Shown one piece after another: positions 36,083-47,700 of a stretch of 64,000 nt of DNA. The translations under genes were made by a program, and so were the position numbers. The notes beneath the pieces are model-generated. The model was not told the DNA's origin. It worked only from the letters and a program-made list of their open reading frames with translations, and did no database searches. The DNA is taken from contig NC_092679.1 of the NCBI RefSeq assembly GCF_964355755.1, positions 8,620,001 to 8,684,000 of the forward strand, in the 5' to 3' direction. Position 1 is the first letter of the stretch; every line of letters starts with the position of its first letter. The stretch is from Antedon mediterranea (taxonomy: Eukaryota > Echinodermata > Crinoidea > Comatulida > Antedonidae).

Positions 36083-36504
36083 GGCGCTGACACCCAGACT
36101 CATGTCTTATATACAGCCAATTTCATATTCTATTGTATTTTAATCAGACTCAAGTAGATTTATAGATGTATATATTTGATGCTTAAGTCAAATTTGTTAA
36201 CCTAATATTAAGTACTGTTTAGTAAGTAGAGTTTAATACTTTGATTTATACTTTGTTTAAATATTCTGATAACTGATATCCGTTATGCAGTATTTGATTT
36301 ATATTTCAGATGACATAACGTATAGGGCGTGACCCATTTTATATTATGTAATATAATTAAGTTTTATACTAGAAGTGATATGTCATCTATGTTTTACCAA
36401 TATACACGTTTTAATATTCGTCATTTGAATAAATGACATTTCCATCCAATGATGGTTTATCTGTGTTTGTTTGTTGTCCTGTCCGGTCGCTAGCGTAACA
36501 CAAA
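36083..36504 (+). repeat. Split direct repeat B3 (extra copy, 3' end of the element)
   Basis: Third B copy. It ends GCGTAACACAAA exactly where satellite B resumes with AGCTATTTGTGC. Confidence 0.87.
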
Positions 36505-37798
36505 AGCTATTTGTGCTCTTTGGTGTTTTTTTGTGAAAAGTTTTATCGAAATGTTCAAAATGGTCTAAAACGGTTTCTAATGTGATTTTAAGCACTTTGA
36601 TGTTTTTGTGGAACCAAGTTTTTTCGAAAATCACAAAATGGTCTACAACGTCTCCAAATGCGATTTGAAGCTATACTTAGCACTTTGGTGTTTTTATGTT
36701 AACAAGTTTTTTCGAAAATCACAAAATGGTCTAAAACGTCTCCAAATGTGATTTTAAGCTATTTTAAGCACTTTGGTGTTTTTGTGTTAACAAGTTTTTC
36801 GAAAATCACAAAATTGTCTAAAACGTCTCCAAATGCAATTTGAAGCTATTCTGTACACTTTGGTGTTTTTATGTTAACAAGTTTTTTCGAAAATCACAAA
36901 ATGGTCTAAAATATCTCCAAATGCGATTTGAAGCTATTTTAAGCACTTTGGTGCTTTTGTGTAACCAAGTTTTTTCGAAAATCACAAAATGGTCTAAAAT
37001 GTCTCCAAATGCGATTTGAAGCTATTTTAAGCACTTTGGTGCTTTTGTGTAACAAAGTTTTTTCGAAAATCACAAAAGGGTCTAAAATGTCTAAAAATGC
37101 GATTTGAAGCTATTCTAAGGACTTTGGTGTTTTTATGGTAACAAGTTTTTTCGAAAATCACAAAATGGTCTAAAACGTCTCCAAATGCGAATTGAAGCTA
37201 TTCTGTACACTTTGATGTTTTTATGTTAACAAGTTTTTTAGAAAATAACAAAATGGTCTAAAACGTCTCCAAATGCGATTTAAAGCTATTTTAAGCACTT
37301 TGATGTTTTTGTGTAACCAAGTTTTTTCGAAAATCACAAAAGGGTCTAAAATGTCTCTAAATGCGATATGAAGCTATTCTAAGCACTTTGGTGTTTTTAT
37401 GTTAACAAGTTTTTTTGAAAATCACAAAATGATCTAAAACGTCTACAAATGCGATTTGAAGCTATTCTAAGCACTTTTGTGTTTTTATGTTAACAAGTTT
37501 TTTCGAAAATCACAAAATGGTCTAAAATGTCTACAAATGCGATTTGAAGCTATTCTTAGCACATTGGTGTTTTTATGTTAACAAGTTTTTTCGAAAATCA
37601 CAAAATGGTCTAAAACGTCTCCAAATGCGATTTGAAGCTATTTTCAGCACTTTGGTGTTTTGTGTTAACAAGTTTTTCGAAATGCTCAAAATGGTCTAAA
37701 ACGTTTTTAAATACGATATTAAGCTATTTTGTGCTCTTTGATGTTTTTGTGTGAAAAGTTTTAGCGAAATGCTCAAAATGGTCTAAAACGGTTTCTAA
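36505..37798. repeat. Satellite B, block 2
   Basis: 88-bp monomers between the YR element and the MITE. The block starts inside a divergent monomer whose other half lies before 31413, and ends in CGGTTTCTAA, the left target copy of the MITE. Confidence 0.95.
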
Positions 37799-38700
37799 GG
37801 GCCTGTTTCTGCTGAGCAGAAATAATCGATTATTAACCGTTTATTTTTTTAATCGATTATTCTTGGGCAGCAGAAACGGCGCAAAATAAAATAACCGATT
37901 AAAAATAACCGATTAAAAACACTCAATCCATTGCGTGTTTTAATCGATTATTTCTTGTTTTAACCGATTATTGCGGAGCAGTTTTGAGCTGCAACACAAA
38001 TAGCGATTATTGACCTCACTTTGACCTCTAGAGTATGACAAACTTATTCACGTCACAAAGCATGCTGTTTATTTGCGCGATATCGACGACGATCAGCAAA
38101 ACCACGATCGCGATGTAGACCGAATAACAATCAAATGTTAAACATTTGATTTTTATTATTTTGTGGGGAAGAATTATACCGAGAGACTCCAGGATTCTGT
38201 GTTACAATACACCCGTTACATACCACCAGTCCAGGCTAACGATGTTTTACATGTCATTTTTTAGGCCTGTTTGTTGACTTGTTTCGGTAGAAATATATAG
38301 CATAGCCTAGGCCTAGCAGGCCGAAGGTAGAACCAACGAACGGCGAAACGAACTTTTTTCGCCGACGTGTCCTTATTAATATAACATCATTATTCTGTTG
38401 TATGTGGTACGGTAGTAGGCCTAGATGTTTATTTTTAAAATAATATAGCTTTACGTAAGAGTAATTTTTAATCCTACATGTGAGAGTTTTAGGCAGCGAT
38501 AGGGTATAAACAAACCAACTCTCATCGGCCTTTCATAACTTGAACTGCGCTGTGGGAGAATGATGACGTGATTTTAAAAACCGATTACCTGAATAACCGA
38601 TTAAAGTCGTAGCAATTTTCAATTGCAACGCGATTATTTTTGTGGTTTGCGGTGACTGGAAAAAATCGATTATTTTCATTTTTTCAGCAGAAACAGACCC
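37799..38700. mobile_element. PIF/Harbinger-type MITE, 902 bp
   Basis: Terminal inverted repeats GGGCCTGTTTCTGCTG (left) and the complement of CAGCAGAAACAGACCC (right) match at 15 of 16 positions. They are flanked by TAA on both sides (37796-37798 and 38701-38703). The satellite word CGGTTTCTAATGTG is restored if the element and one TAA are removed. A TAA/TTA target and GGGCCTGTTTC ends are typical of PIF/Harbinger elements. The left end also forms a perfect hairpin TTTCTGCT-G-AGCAGAAA (37806-37822). About eleven CGATTA words cluster near the ends. The middle (about 38010-38570) has no significant open frame and no transposase motif, so movement would depend on an enzyme supplied elsewhere. 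Confidence 0.82.
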
Positions 38701-41700
38701 TAATGTGATTTTAAGCACTTTGATGTTTTTATGTTACCAAGTTTTTTCGAAAATCACAAAATGGTCTAAAACGTCTCCAAATGCGATTTGAAGCTATTTT
38801 AAGAACTTTGGTGTTTTTGTGTTAACAAGTTTTTCGAAATGCTCAAAATGGTCTAAAACGTTTTTAAATACGATATTAAGCTATTTTGTGCTCTTTGATG
38901 TTTTTTTGTGAAAAGTTTTATCGAAATGTTCAAAATGGTCTAAAACGGTTTCTAATGTGATTTAAAGCACTTTGATGTTTTTTTGGAACCAAGTTTTTTC
39001 GAAAATCACAAAATGGTCTAAAACGTCTCCAAATGCGATTTGAAGCTATTCTTAGTACATTGGTGTTTTTATGTTAACAAGTTTTTTCGAAAATCACAAA
39101 AGAGTCTAAAATATCTCGAAATGCGATTTGAAGCTATTCTAAGCACTTTGGTGTTTTTATGTTAACAAGTTTTTTCGAAAATCACAAAATGGTCTAAAAT
39201 GTCTCCAAATGCGATTTGAAGCTAATCTTAGCACATTGGTGTTTTTATGTTAACAAGTTTTTTCGAAAATCACAAAATGGTCTAAAACGACTCCAAATGC
39301 GATTTGAAGCTATTCTGTACACTTTGGTGTTTTTATGTTAACAAGTTTTTCGAAATCCTCAAAATGGTCTAAAACTTTTTTAAATACGATATTAAGCTAT
39401 TTTGTGCTCTTTGATGTTTTTTGGTGAAAAGTTTTATCGAAATGCTCAAAATGGTCTAAAACGGTTTCTAATGTGATTTTAAGCACTTTGATGTTTTTGT
39501 GGAACCAAGTTTTTTCGAAAATCACAAAATTGTCTAAAACGTCTCCAAATGTGATTTGAAGCTATTCTAAGCACTTTGGTGTTTTTATGTTAACAGTTTT
39601 TTCGAAAATCACAAAATGGTCTAAAACGTCTCCAAATGCGATTTGAAGCTATTCTGTACACTTTAATGTTTTTATGGTAACAAGTTTTTTAGAAAAAAAC
39701 AAAATGGTCTAAAACATCTCCAAATGCGATTTAAAGCTATTTTAAGCACTTTTGTGTTTTTGTGTAACCAAGTTTTTTCGAAAATCACAAAAGGGTCTAA
39801 AATGTCTCTAAATGCGATTTGAAGCTATTCTAAGCACTTTGGTGTTTTTATGTTTACAAGTTTTTTCGAAAATCACAAAATGGTCTAAAACGTCTCCAAA
39901 TGCGATTTAAATCTATTTTAAGCACTTTTGTGTTTTTGTGTAACCAAGTTTTTTCGAAAATCACAAAAGCATCTAAAATGTCTCAAAATGCGATTTAAAG
40001 CTATTCTAAGCACTTTGGTGTTGTTATGTTCACAAGTTTTTTCGAAAATCACAAAATGGTCTAAAACGTCTCCAAATGCGATTTAAATCTATTTTAAGCA
40101 CTTTTGTGTTTTTGTGTAACCAAGTTTTTTCGAAAATCACAAAAGCATCTAAAATGTCTCAAAATGCGATTTAAAGCTATTCTAAGCACTTTGGTGTTGT
40201 TATGTTCACAAAGTTTTTTCGAAAATCACAAAATGGTCTCAAACGTCTACAAATGCGATTTGAAGCTATTCTAAGCACTTTTGTGTTTTTATGTTAACAA
40301 GTTTTTTCGAAAATCACAAAATGGTCTAAAACGTCTCCAAATGCGATTTGAGCACTTTGGTGTTTTTGTGGTAACAAGTTTTTCGAAATGTTCAAAATGG
40401 TCTAAAACGTTTTTAAATACGATATTAAGCTATTTTGTGCTCTTTGATGTTTTTTTGTGAAAAGTTTTATCGAAATGTTCAAAATGGTTTAAACGGTTTC
40501 TAATGTGATTTTAAGCACTTTGATGTTTTTGTGTAACCAAGTTTTTTCGAAAATCACAAAATTGTCTAAAACGTCTCCAAATGCGATTTGAAGCTATTCT
40601 TAGCACTTTGGTGTTTTTATGTTAACAAGTTTTTTCGAAAAATCACAAAATGGTCTAAAACGTCTCCAAATGTGATTTGAAGCTATTTTAAGCACTTTGG
40701 TGTTTTTGTGTTAACAAGTTTTTCGAAAATCACAAAATTGTTTAAAACGTCTCGAAATGTGATTTGAAGCTATTCTAAGCACTTTGGTGTTTTTATGTTA
40801 ACAAGTTTTTTCGAAATCACAAAATGGTCTAAAATGTCTCCAAATGCGATTTTAAGCTAATCTTAGCACATTGGTGTTTTTATGTTAACAAGTTTTTTCG
40901 AAAATCACAAAATGGTCTAAAACGACTCCAAATGCGATTTGAAGCTATTCTGTACACTTTGGTGTTTTTATGTTAACAAGTTTTTTCGAAAATCACAAAA
41001 TGGTCTAAAACGTCTCCAAATGCGATTTGAAGCTATTCTGTACACTTTGATGTTTTTATGTTAAAAAGTTTTTTCAAAAATCACAAAATGGTCTAAAACG
41101 TTTCCAAACGCGATTTGAAGCTATTCTGTACACTTTGATGTTTTGTGTGAAAATTTTCTGTCGAAATGCTCAAAATGGTCAAAAACGTTTTTAAATACGA
41201 TATTAAGCTACTTTGTGCTCTTTGATGTTTTTGTGTGAAAAGTTTTATCGAAATGCTCAAAATGGTCTAAAACGGTTTCTAATGTGATTTTAAGCACTTT
41301 GATGTTTTTGTGTAACCAAGTTTTTCGAAAATCACAAAATTGTCTAAAACGTCTCCAAATGCGATTTGATTCTGTACACTTTGATGTTTTTATGTTAACA
41401 AGTTTTTTCGAAAATCACAAAAGAGTCTAAAATATCTCGAAATGCGATTTGAAGCTATTCTAAGCACTTTGGTGTTTTTATGTTAACAAGTTTTTTCGAA
41501 AATCAAAAAATGGTCTAAAATGTCTCCAAAAGCGATTTGAAGCTATTCTTAGCACATTGGTGTTTTTATTTAAACAAATTTTTTCGAAAATCACAAAATG
41601 GTCTAAAACGACTCCAAATGCGATTTGAAGCTATTCTGTACACTTGGGTGTTTTTATGTTAAATATTTTTTTCGAAAATCACAAAATGGTCTAAAACGTC

Positions 41701-44700
41701 TCCAAATGCGATTTGAAGCTATTCTGTACACTTTGCTGTTTTTATGTTAACAATTTTTTTCGAAAATCACAAAATGGTCTAAAACGTCTCCAAATGCGAT
41801 TTGAAGCTATTCTGTACACTTTGCTGTTTTGTGTGAAAAATGTTTGTCGAAATCCTCAAAATGGTCAAAAACGTTTTTAAATACGATATTAAGCTATTTT
41901 GTGCTCTTTGATGTTTTTGTGTGAAAAGTTTTATCGAAATGCTCAAAATGGTCTAAAACGGTTTCTAATGTGATTTTAAGCACTTTGATTTTTTTGTAGA
42001 ACCAAGTTTTTTTCGAAAATCACAAGATGGTCTAAAACGTCTCCAAATGTGATTTGAAGTTATTCTAAGCACTTTGGTGTTTTTATGTTAACAGTTTTTT
42101 CGAAAATCACAAAATGGTCTAAAACGTCTCCAAATGCGATTTGAAGCTGTACACTTTGATGTTTTTATGGTAACAAGTTTTTAGAAAATCATAAAAAGGT
42201 CTAAAACATCTCCAAATGCGATTTAAAGCTATTTTAAGCACTTTTGTGTTTTTGTGTAACCAAGTTTTTTCGAAAATCACAAAAGGGTCTAAAATGTCTC
42301 TAAATCCGATTTGAAGCTATTCTAAGCACTTTGGTGTTTTTATGTTAACAAGTTTTTTTGAAAATCACAAAATGGTCTAAAATGTCTCCAAATGCGATTT
42401 GAAGCTATTATTAGCACATTGGTGTTTTTATGTTAACAAGTTTTTTCGAAAATCACAAAATGGTCTAAAATGTCTCCAAATGCGATTTGAAGCTAATTTA
42501 AGCACTTTGGTTTTTTTGTGTTAACAAGTTTTTCGAAATGCTCAAAATGGTCTAAAACGTCTCCAAATGCGATTTGAAGCTATTCTAAGCACTTTGGTGT
42601 TTTTATGTTAACAAGTTTTTTCGAAAATCACAAAATGGTCTAAAACGTCTCCAAATGCGATTTGAAGCTATTCTAAGCACTTTGGTGTTTTTATGTTAAC
42701 AAGTTTTTTCGAAAATCACAAAATGGTCTAAAACGTCTCCAAATGCGATTTGAAGCTATTCTGTACACTTTGATGTTTTTATGTTAACAAGTTTTTTCAA
42801 AAATCACAAAATGGTCTAAAACGTTTCCAAATGCGATTTGAAGCTATTCTGTACACTTTGATGTTTTGTGTGAAAATTTTCTGTCGAAATGCTCAAAATG
42901 GTCAAAAACGTTTTTAAATACGATATTAAGCTACTTTGTGCTCTTTGATGTTTTTGTGTGAAAAGTTTTATCGAAATGCTCAAAATTGTCTAAAACGGTT
43001 TCTAATGTGATTTCAAGCACTTTGATGTTTTTGTGTAACCAAGTTTTTCGAAAATCACAAAATTGTCTAAAACGTCTCCAAATGCGATTTGAAGCTATTC
43101 TGTACACTTGATGTTTTTATGTTAACAAGTTTTTTCGAAAATCACAAAAAAGTCTAAAATATCTCGAAATGCGATTTGAAGCTATTCTAAGCACTTTGGT
43201 GTTTTTATGTTAACAGGTTTTTTCGAAATCACAAAATGGTCTAAAATGTCTCCAAATGCGATTTGAAGCTAATCTTAGCACATTGGTGTTTTTATGTTAA
43301 CAAGTTTTTTCGAAAATCACAAAATGGTCTAAAATGTCTCCAAATGCGATTTGAAGCTAATCTTAGCACATTGGTGTTTTTATGTTAACAAGTTTTTTCG
43401 AAAATCACAAAATGGTCTAAAACGACTCCAAATGCGATTTGAAGCTATTCTGTACACTTTGGTGTTTTTATGTTAACAAGTTTTTTCGAAAATCACAAAA
43501 TGGTCTAAAACGTCTCCAAATGCGATTTGAAGCTACTCTGTACACTTTGATGTTTTTATGTTAACAAGTTTTTTCAAAAATCACAAAATGGTCTAAAACG
43601 TTTTCAAACGCGATTTGAAGCTATTCTGTACACTTTGATGTTTTGTGTGAAAATTTTCTGTCGAAATGCTCAAAATGGTCAAAAACGTTTTTAAATACGA
43701 TATTAAGCTACTTTGTGCTCTTTGATGTTTTTGTGTGAAAAGTTTTATCGAAATGCTCAAAATGGTCTAAAACGGTTTCTAATGTGATTTTAAGCACTTT
43801 GATGTTTTTGTGTTTAACCAAGTTTTTCGAAAATCACAAAATTGTCTAAAATGTCTCCAAATGCGATTTGAAGTTATTCTGTACACTTTGATGTTTTTAT
43901 GTTAACAAGTTTTTTCGAAAATCACAAAAGAGTCTAAAATATCTCGAAATGCGATTTGAAGCTATTTTAAGCACTTTGGTGTTTTTATGTTAACAAGTTT
44001 TTTCGAAAATCACAAAATGGTCTAAAATGTCTCCAAATGCGATTTGAAGCTAATCTTAGCACATTGGTGTTTTTATGTTAACAAGTTTTTTCGAAAATCA
44101 CAAAATGGTCTAAAACGACTCCAAATGCGATTTGAAGCTATTCTGTACACTTGGGTGTTTTTATGTTAACAAGTTTTTTCGAAAATCACAAAATGGTCTA
44201 AAACGTCTCCAAATGCGATTTGAAGCTATTCCGTACACTTTGCTGTTTTTATGTTAACAATTTTTTTCGAAAATCACAAAATGGTCTAAAACGTCTCCAA
44301 ATGCGATTTGAAGCTATTCTGTACACTTTGCTGTTTTGTGTGAAAAATGTTTGTCGAAATCCTCAAAATGGTCAAAAACGTTTTTAAATACGATATTAAG
44401 CTATTTTGTGCTCTTTGATGTTTTTGTGTGAAAAGTTTTATCGAAATGCTCAAAATGGTCTAAAACGGTTTCTAATGTGATTTTAAGCACTTTGATTTTT
44501 TTGTAGAACCAAGTTTTTTCGAAAATCACAAGATGGTCTAAAACGTCTCCAAATGTGATTTGAAGTTATTCTAAGCACTTTGGTGTTTTTATGTTAACAG
44601 TTTTTTCGAAAATCACAAAATGGTCTAAAACGTCTCCAAATGCGATTTGAAGCTGTACACTTTGATGTTTTTATGGTAACAAGTTTTTAGAAAATCATAA

Positions 44701-47700
44701 AAAGGTCTAAAACATCTCCAAATGCGATTTAAAGCTATTTTAAGCACTTTTGTGTTTTTGTGTAACCAAGTTTTTTCGAAAATCACAAAAGGGTCTAAAA
44801 TGTCTCTAAATCCGATTTGAAGCTATTCTAAGCACTTTGGTGTTTTTATGTTAACAAGTTTTTTTGAAAATCACAAAATGGTCTAAATTGTCTCCAAATG
44901 CGATTTGAAGCTATTATTAGCACATTGGTGTTTTTATGTTAACAAGTTTTTTCGAAAATCACAAAATGGTCTAAAATGTCTCCAAATGCGATTTGAAGCT
45001 AATTTAAGCACTTTGGTTTTTTTGTGTTAACAAGTTTTTCGAAATGCTCAAAATGGTCTAAAACGTCTCCAAATGCGATTTGAAGCTATTCTAAGCACTT
45101 TGGTGTTTTTATGTTAACAAGTTTTTTCGAAAATCACAAAATGGTCTAAAACGTCTCCAAATGCGATTTGAAGCTATTCTAAGCACTTTGGTGTTTTTAT
45201 GTTAACAAGTTTTTTCGAAAATCACAAAATGGTCTAAAACGTCTCCAAATGCGATTTGAAGCTATTCTGTACACTTTGATGTTTTTATGTTAACAAGTTT
45301 TTTCAAAAATCACAAAATGGTCTAAAACGTTTCCAAATGCGATTTGAAGCTATTCTGTACACTTTGATGTTTTGTGTGAAAATTTTCTGTCGAAATGCTC
45401 AAAATGGTCAAAAACGTTTTTAAATACGATATTAAGCTACTTTGTGCTCTTTGATGTTTTTGTGTGAAAAGTTTTATCGAAATGCTCAAAATTGTCTAAA
45501 ACGGTTTCTAATGTGATTTCAAGCACTTTGATGTTTTTGTGTAACCAAGTTTTTCGAAAATCACAAAATTGTCTAAAACGTCTCCAAATGCGATTTGAAG
45601 CTATTCTGTACACTTGATGTTTTTATGTTAACAAGTTTTTTCGAAAATCACAAAAAAGTCTAAAATATCTCGAAATGCGATTTGAAGCTATTCTAAGCAC
45701 TTTGGTGTTTTTATGTTAACAGGTTTTTTCGAAATCACAAAATGGTCTAAAATGTCTCCAAATGCGATTTGAAGCTAATCTTAGCACATTGGTGTTTTTA
45801 TGTTAACAAGTTTTTTCGAAAATCACAAAATGGTCTAAAATGTCTCCAAATGCGATTTGAAGCTAATCTTAGCACATTGGTGTTTTTATGTTAACAAGTT
45901 TTTTCGAAAATCACAAAATGGTCTAAAACGACTCCAAATGCGATTTGAAGCTATTCTGTACACTTTGGTGTTTTTATGTTAACAAGTTTTTTCGAAAATC
46001 ACAAAATGGTCTAAAACGTCTCCAAATGCGATTTGAAGCTACTCTGTACACTTTGATGTTTTTATGTTAACAAGTTTTTTCAAAAATCACAAAATGGTCT
46101 AAAACGTTTTCAAACGCGATTTGAAGCTATTCTGTACACTTTGATGTTTTGTGTGAAAATTTTCTGTCGAAATGCTCAAAATGGTCAAAAACGTTTTTAA
46201 ATACGATATTAAGCTACTTTGTGCTCTTTGATGTTTTTGTGTGAAAAGTTTTATCGAAATGCTCAAAATGGTCTAAAACGGTTTCTAATGTGATTTTAAG
46301 CACTTTGATGTTTTTGTGTTTAACCAAGTTTTTCGAAAATCACAAAATTGTCTAAAATGTCTCCAAATGCGATTTGAAGTTATTCTGTACACTTTGATGT
46401 TTTTATGTTAACAAGTTTTTTCGAAAATCACAAAAGAGTCTAAAATATCTCGAAATGCGATTTGAAGCTATTTTAAGCACTTTGGTGTTTTTATGTTAAC
46501 AAGTTTTTTCGAAAATCACAAAATGGTCTAAAATGTCTCCAAATGCGATTTGAAGCTAATCTTAGCACATTGGTGTTTTTATGTTAACAAGTTTTTTCGA
46601 AAATCACAAAATGGTCTAAAACGACTCCAAATGCGATTTGAAGCTATTCTGTACACTTTGGTGTTTTTATGTTAACAAGTTTTTTCGAAAATCACAAAAT
46701 GGTCTAAAACGTCTCCAAATGCGATTTGAAGCTATTCCGTACACTTTGCTGTTTTGTGTGTAAAATGTTTGTCGAAATCCTCAAAATGGTCAAAAACGTT
46801 TTTAAATACGATATTAAGCTATTTTGTGCTCTTTGATGTTTTTGTGTGAAAAGTTTTATCGAAATGCTCAAAATGGTCTAAAACGGTTTCTAATGTGATT
46901 TTAAGCACTGTGATGTTTTTGTGTAACCAAGTTTTTTCGAAATGCTCAAAATGGTCTAAAACGGTTTCTAATGTGATTTTAAGCACTTTGATGTTTTTGT
47001 GTAACCAAGTTTTTTCGAAAATCACAAAATGGTCTAAAACGTCTGCAAATGTGATTTGAAGCTATTCTAAGCACTTTGGTGTTTTTATGTTAACAGTTTT
47101 TTCGAAAATCACAAAATGGTCTAAAACGTCTCCAAATGCCATTTGAAGCTATTCTGTACACTTTGATGTTTTTATGGTAACAAGTTTTTTAGAAAATCAC
47201 AAAATGGTCTAAAACATCTCCAAATGCGATTTAAAGCTATTTTAAGCACTTTTGTGTTTTTGTGTAACCAAGTTTTTTCGAAAATCACAAAAGGGTCTAA
47301 AATGTCTCTAAATGCGATTTGAAGCTATTCTAAGCACTTTGGTGTTTTTATGTTAACAAGTTTTTTCGAAAATCACAAAATGGTCTAAAACGTCTCCAAA
47401 TGCGATTTGAAGCTATTCTAAGGACTTTGGTGTTTTTATGTTAACAAGTTTTTTCGAAAATCACAAAATGGTCTAAAACGTCTACAAATGCGATTTGAAG
47501 CTATTCTAAGGACTTTTTTGTTTTTGTGTTAACAAGTTTTTCGAAAATCACAAAATTGTCTAAAACTTCTCCAAATGCGATTTGAATCTATTCTGTACAC
47601 TTTGCTGTTTTGTGTGAAAAATGTTTGTCGAAATCCTCAAAATGGTCAAAAACGTTTTTAAATACGATATTAAGCTATTTTGTGCTCTTTGATGTTTTTG

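Larger units (their letters stand above)
31413..36504 (+). mobile_element. Ngaro-like tyrosine-recombinase retrotransposon derivative lacking RT
   Basis: The element is 5.09 kb and inserted cleanly in satellite B. Its organisation is A1 (31413-31617), hydrolase ORF, gag-like ORF, tyrosine recombinase, B1, A2, B2, A3, B3. The A1...B1A2B2 split direct repeat is the hallmark of Ngaro/PAT-type YR retroelements; here one more A-B unit is added in tandem with a period of 668 bp. The left flank ends GATATTA and the right flank begins AGCTATT, which together restore the satellite consensus with no target duplication, as expected for recombinase-mediated integration. No reverse transcriptase or RNase H frame exists between gag and the recombinase. 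A Crypton is less likely because of the Gag finger, the hydrolase and the split repeats. Three TAGGCCTA-type words lie inside. The copy is non-autonomous and carries premature stops. Confidence 0.85.

Noticed and set aside
31413-36504. Crypton (YR DNA transposon)
   Set aside because: Lack of RT would fit, but split direct repeats, a Gag with CCCH finger and an SGNH hydrolase fit a Ngaro-type retroelement better.
38533-38718. 61-codon minus-strand ORF at the right end of the MITE
   Set aside because: It crosses the element boundary into satellite and contains the terminal repeat; accidental.
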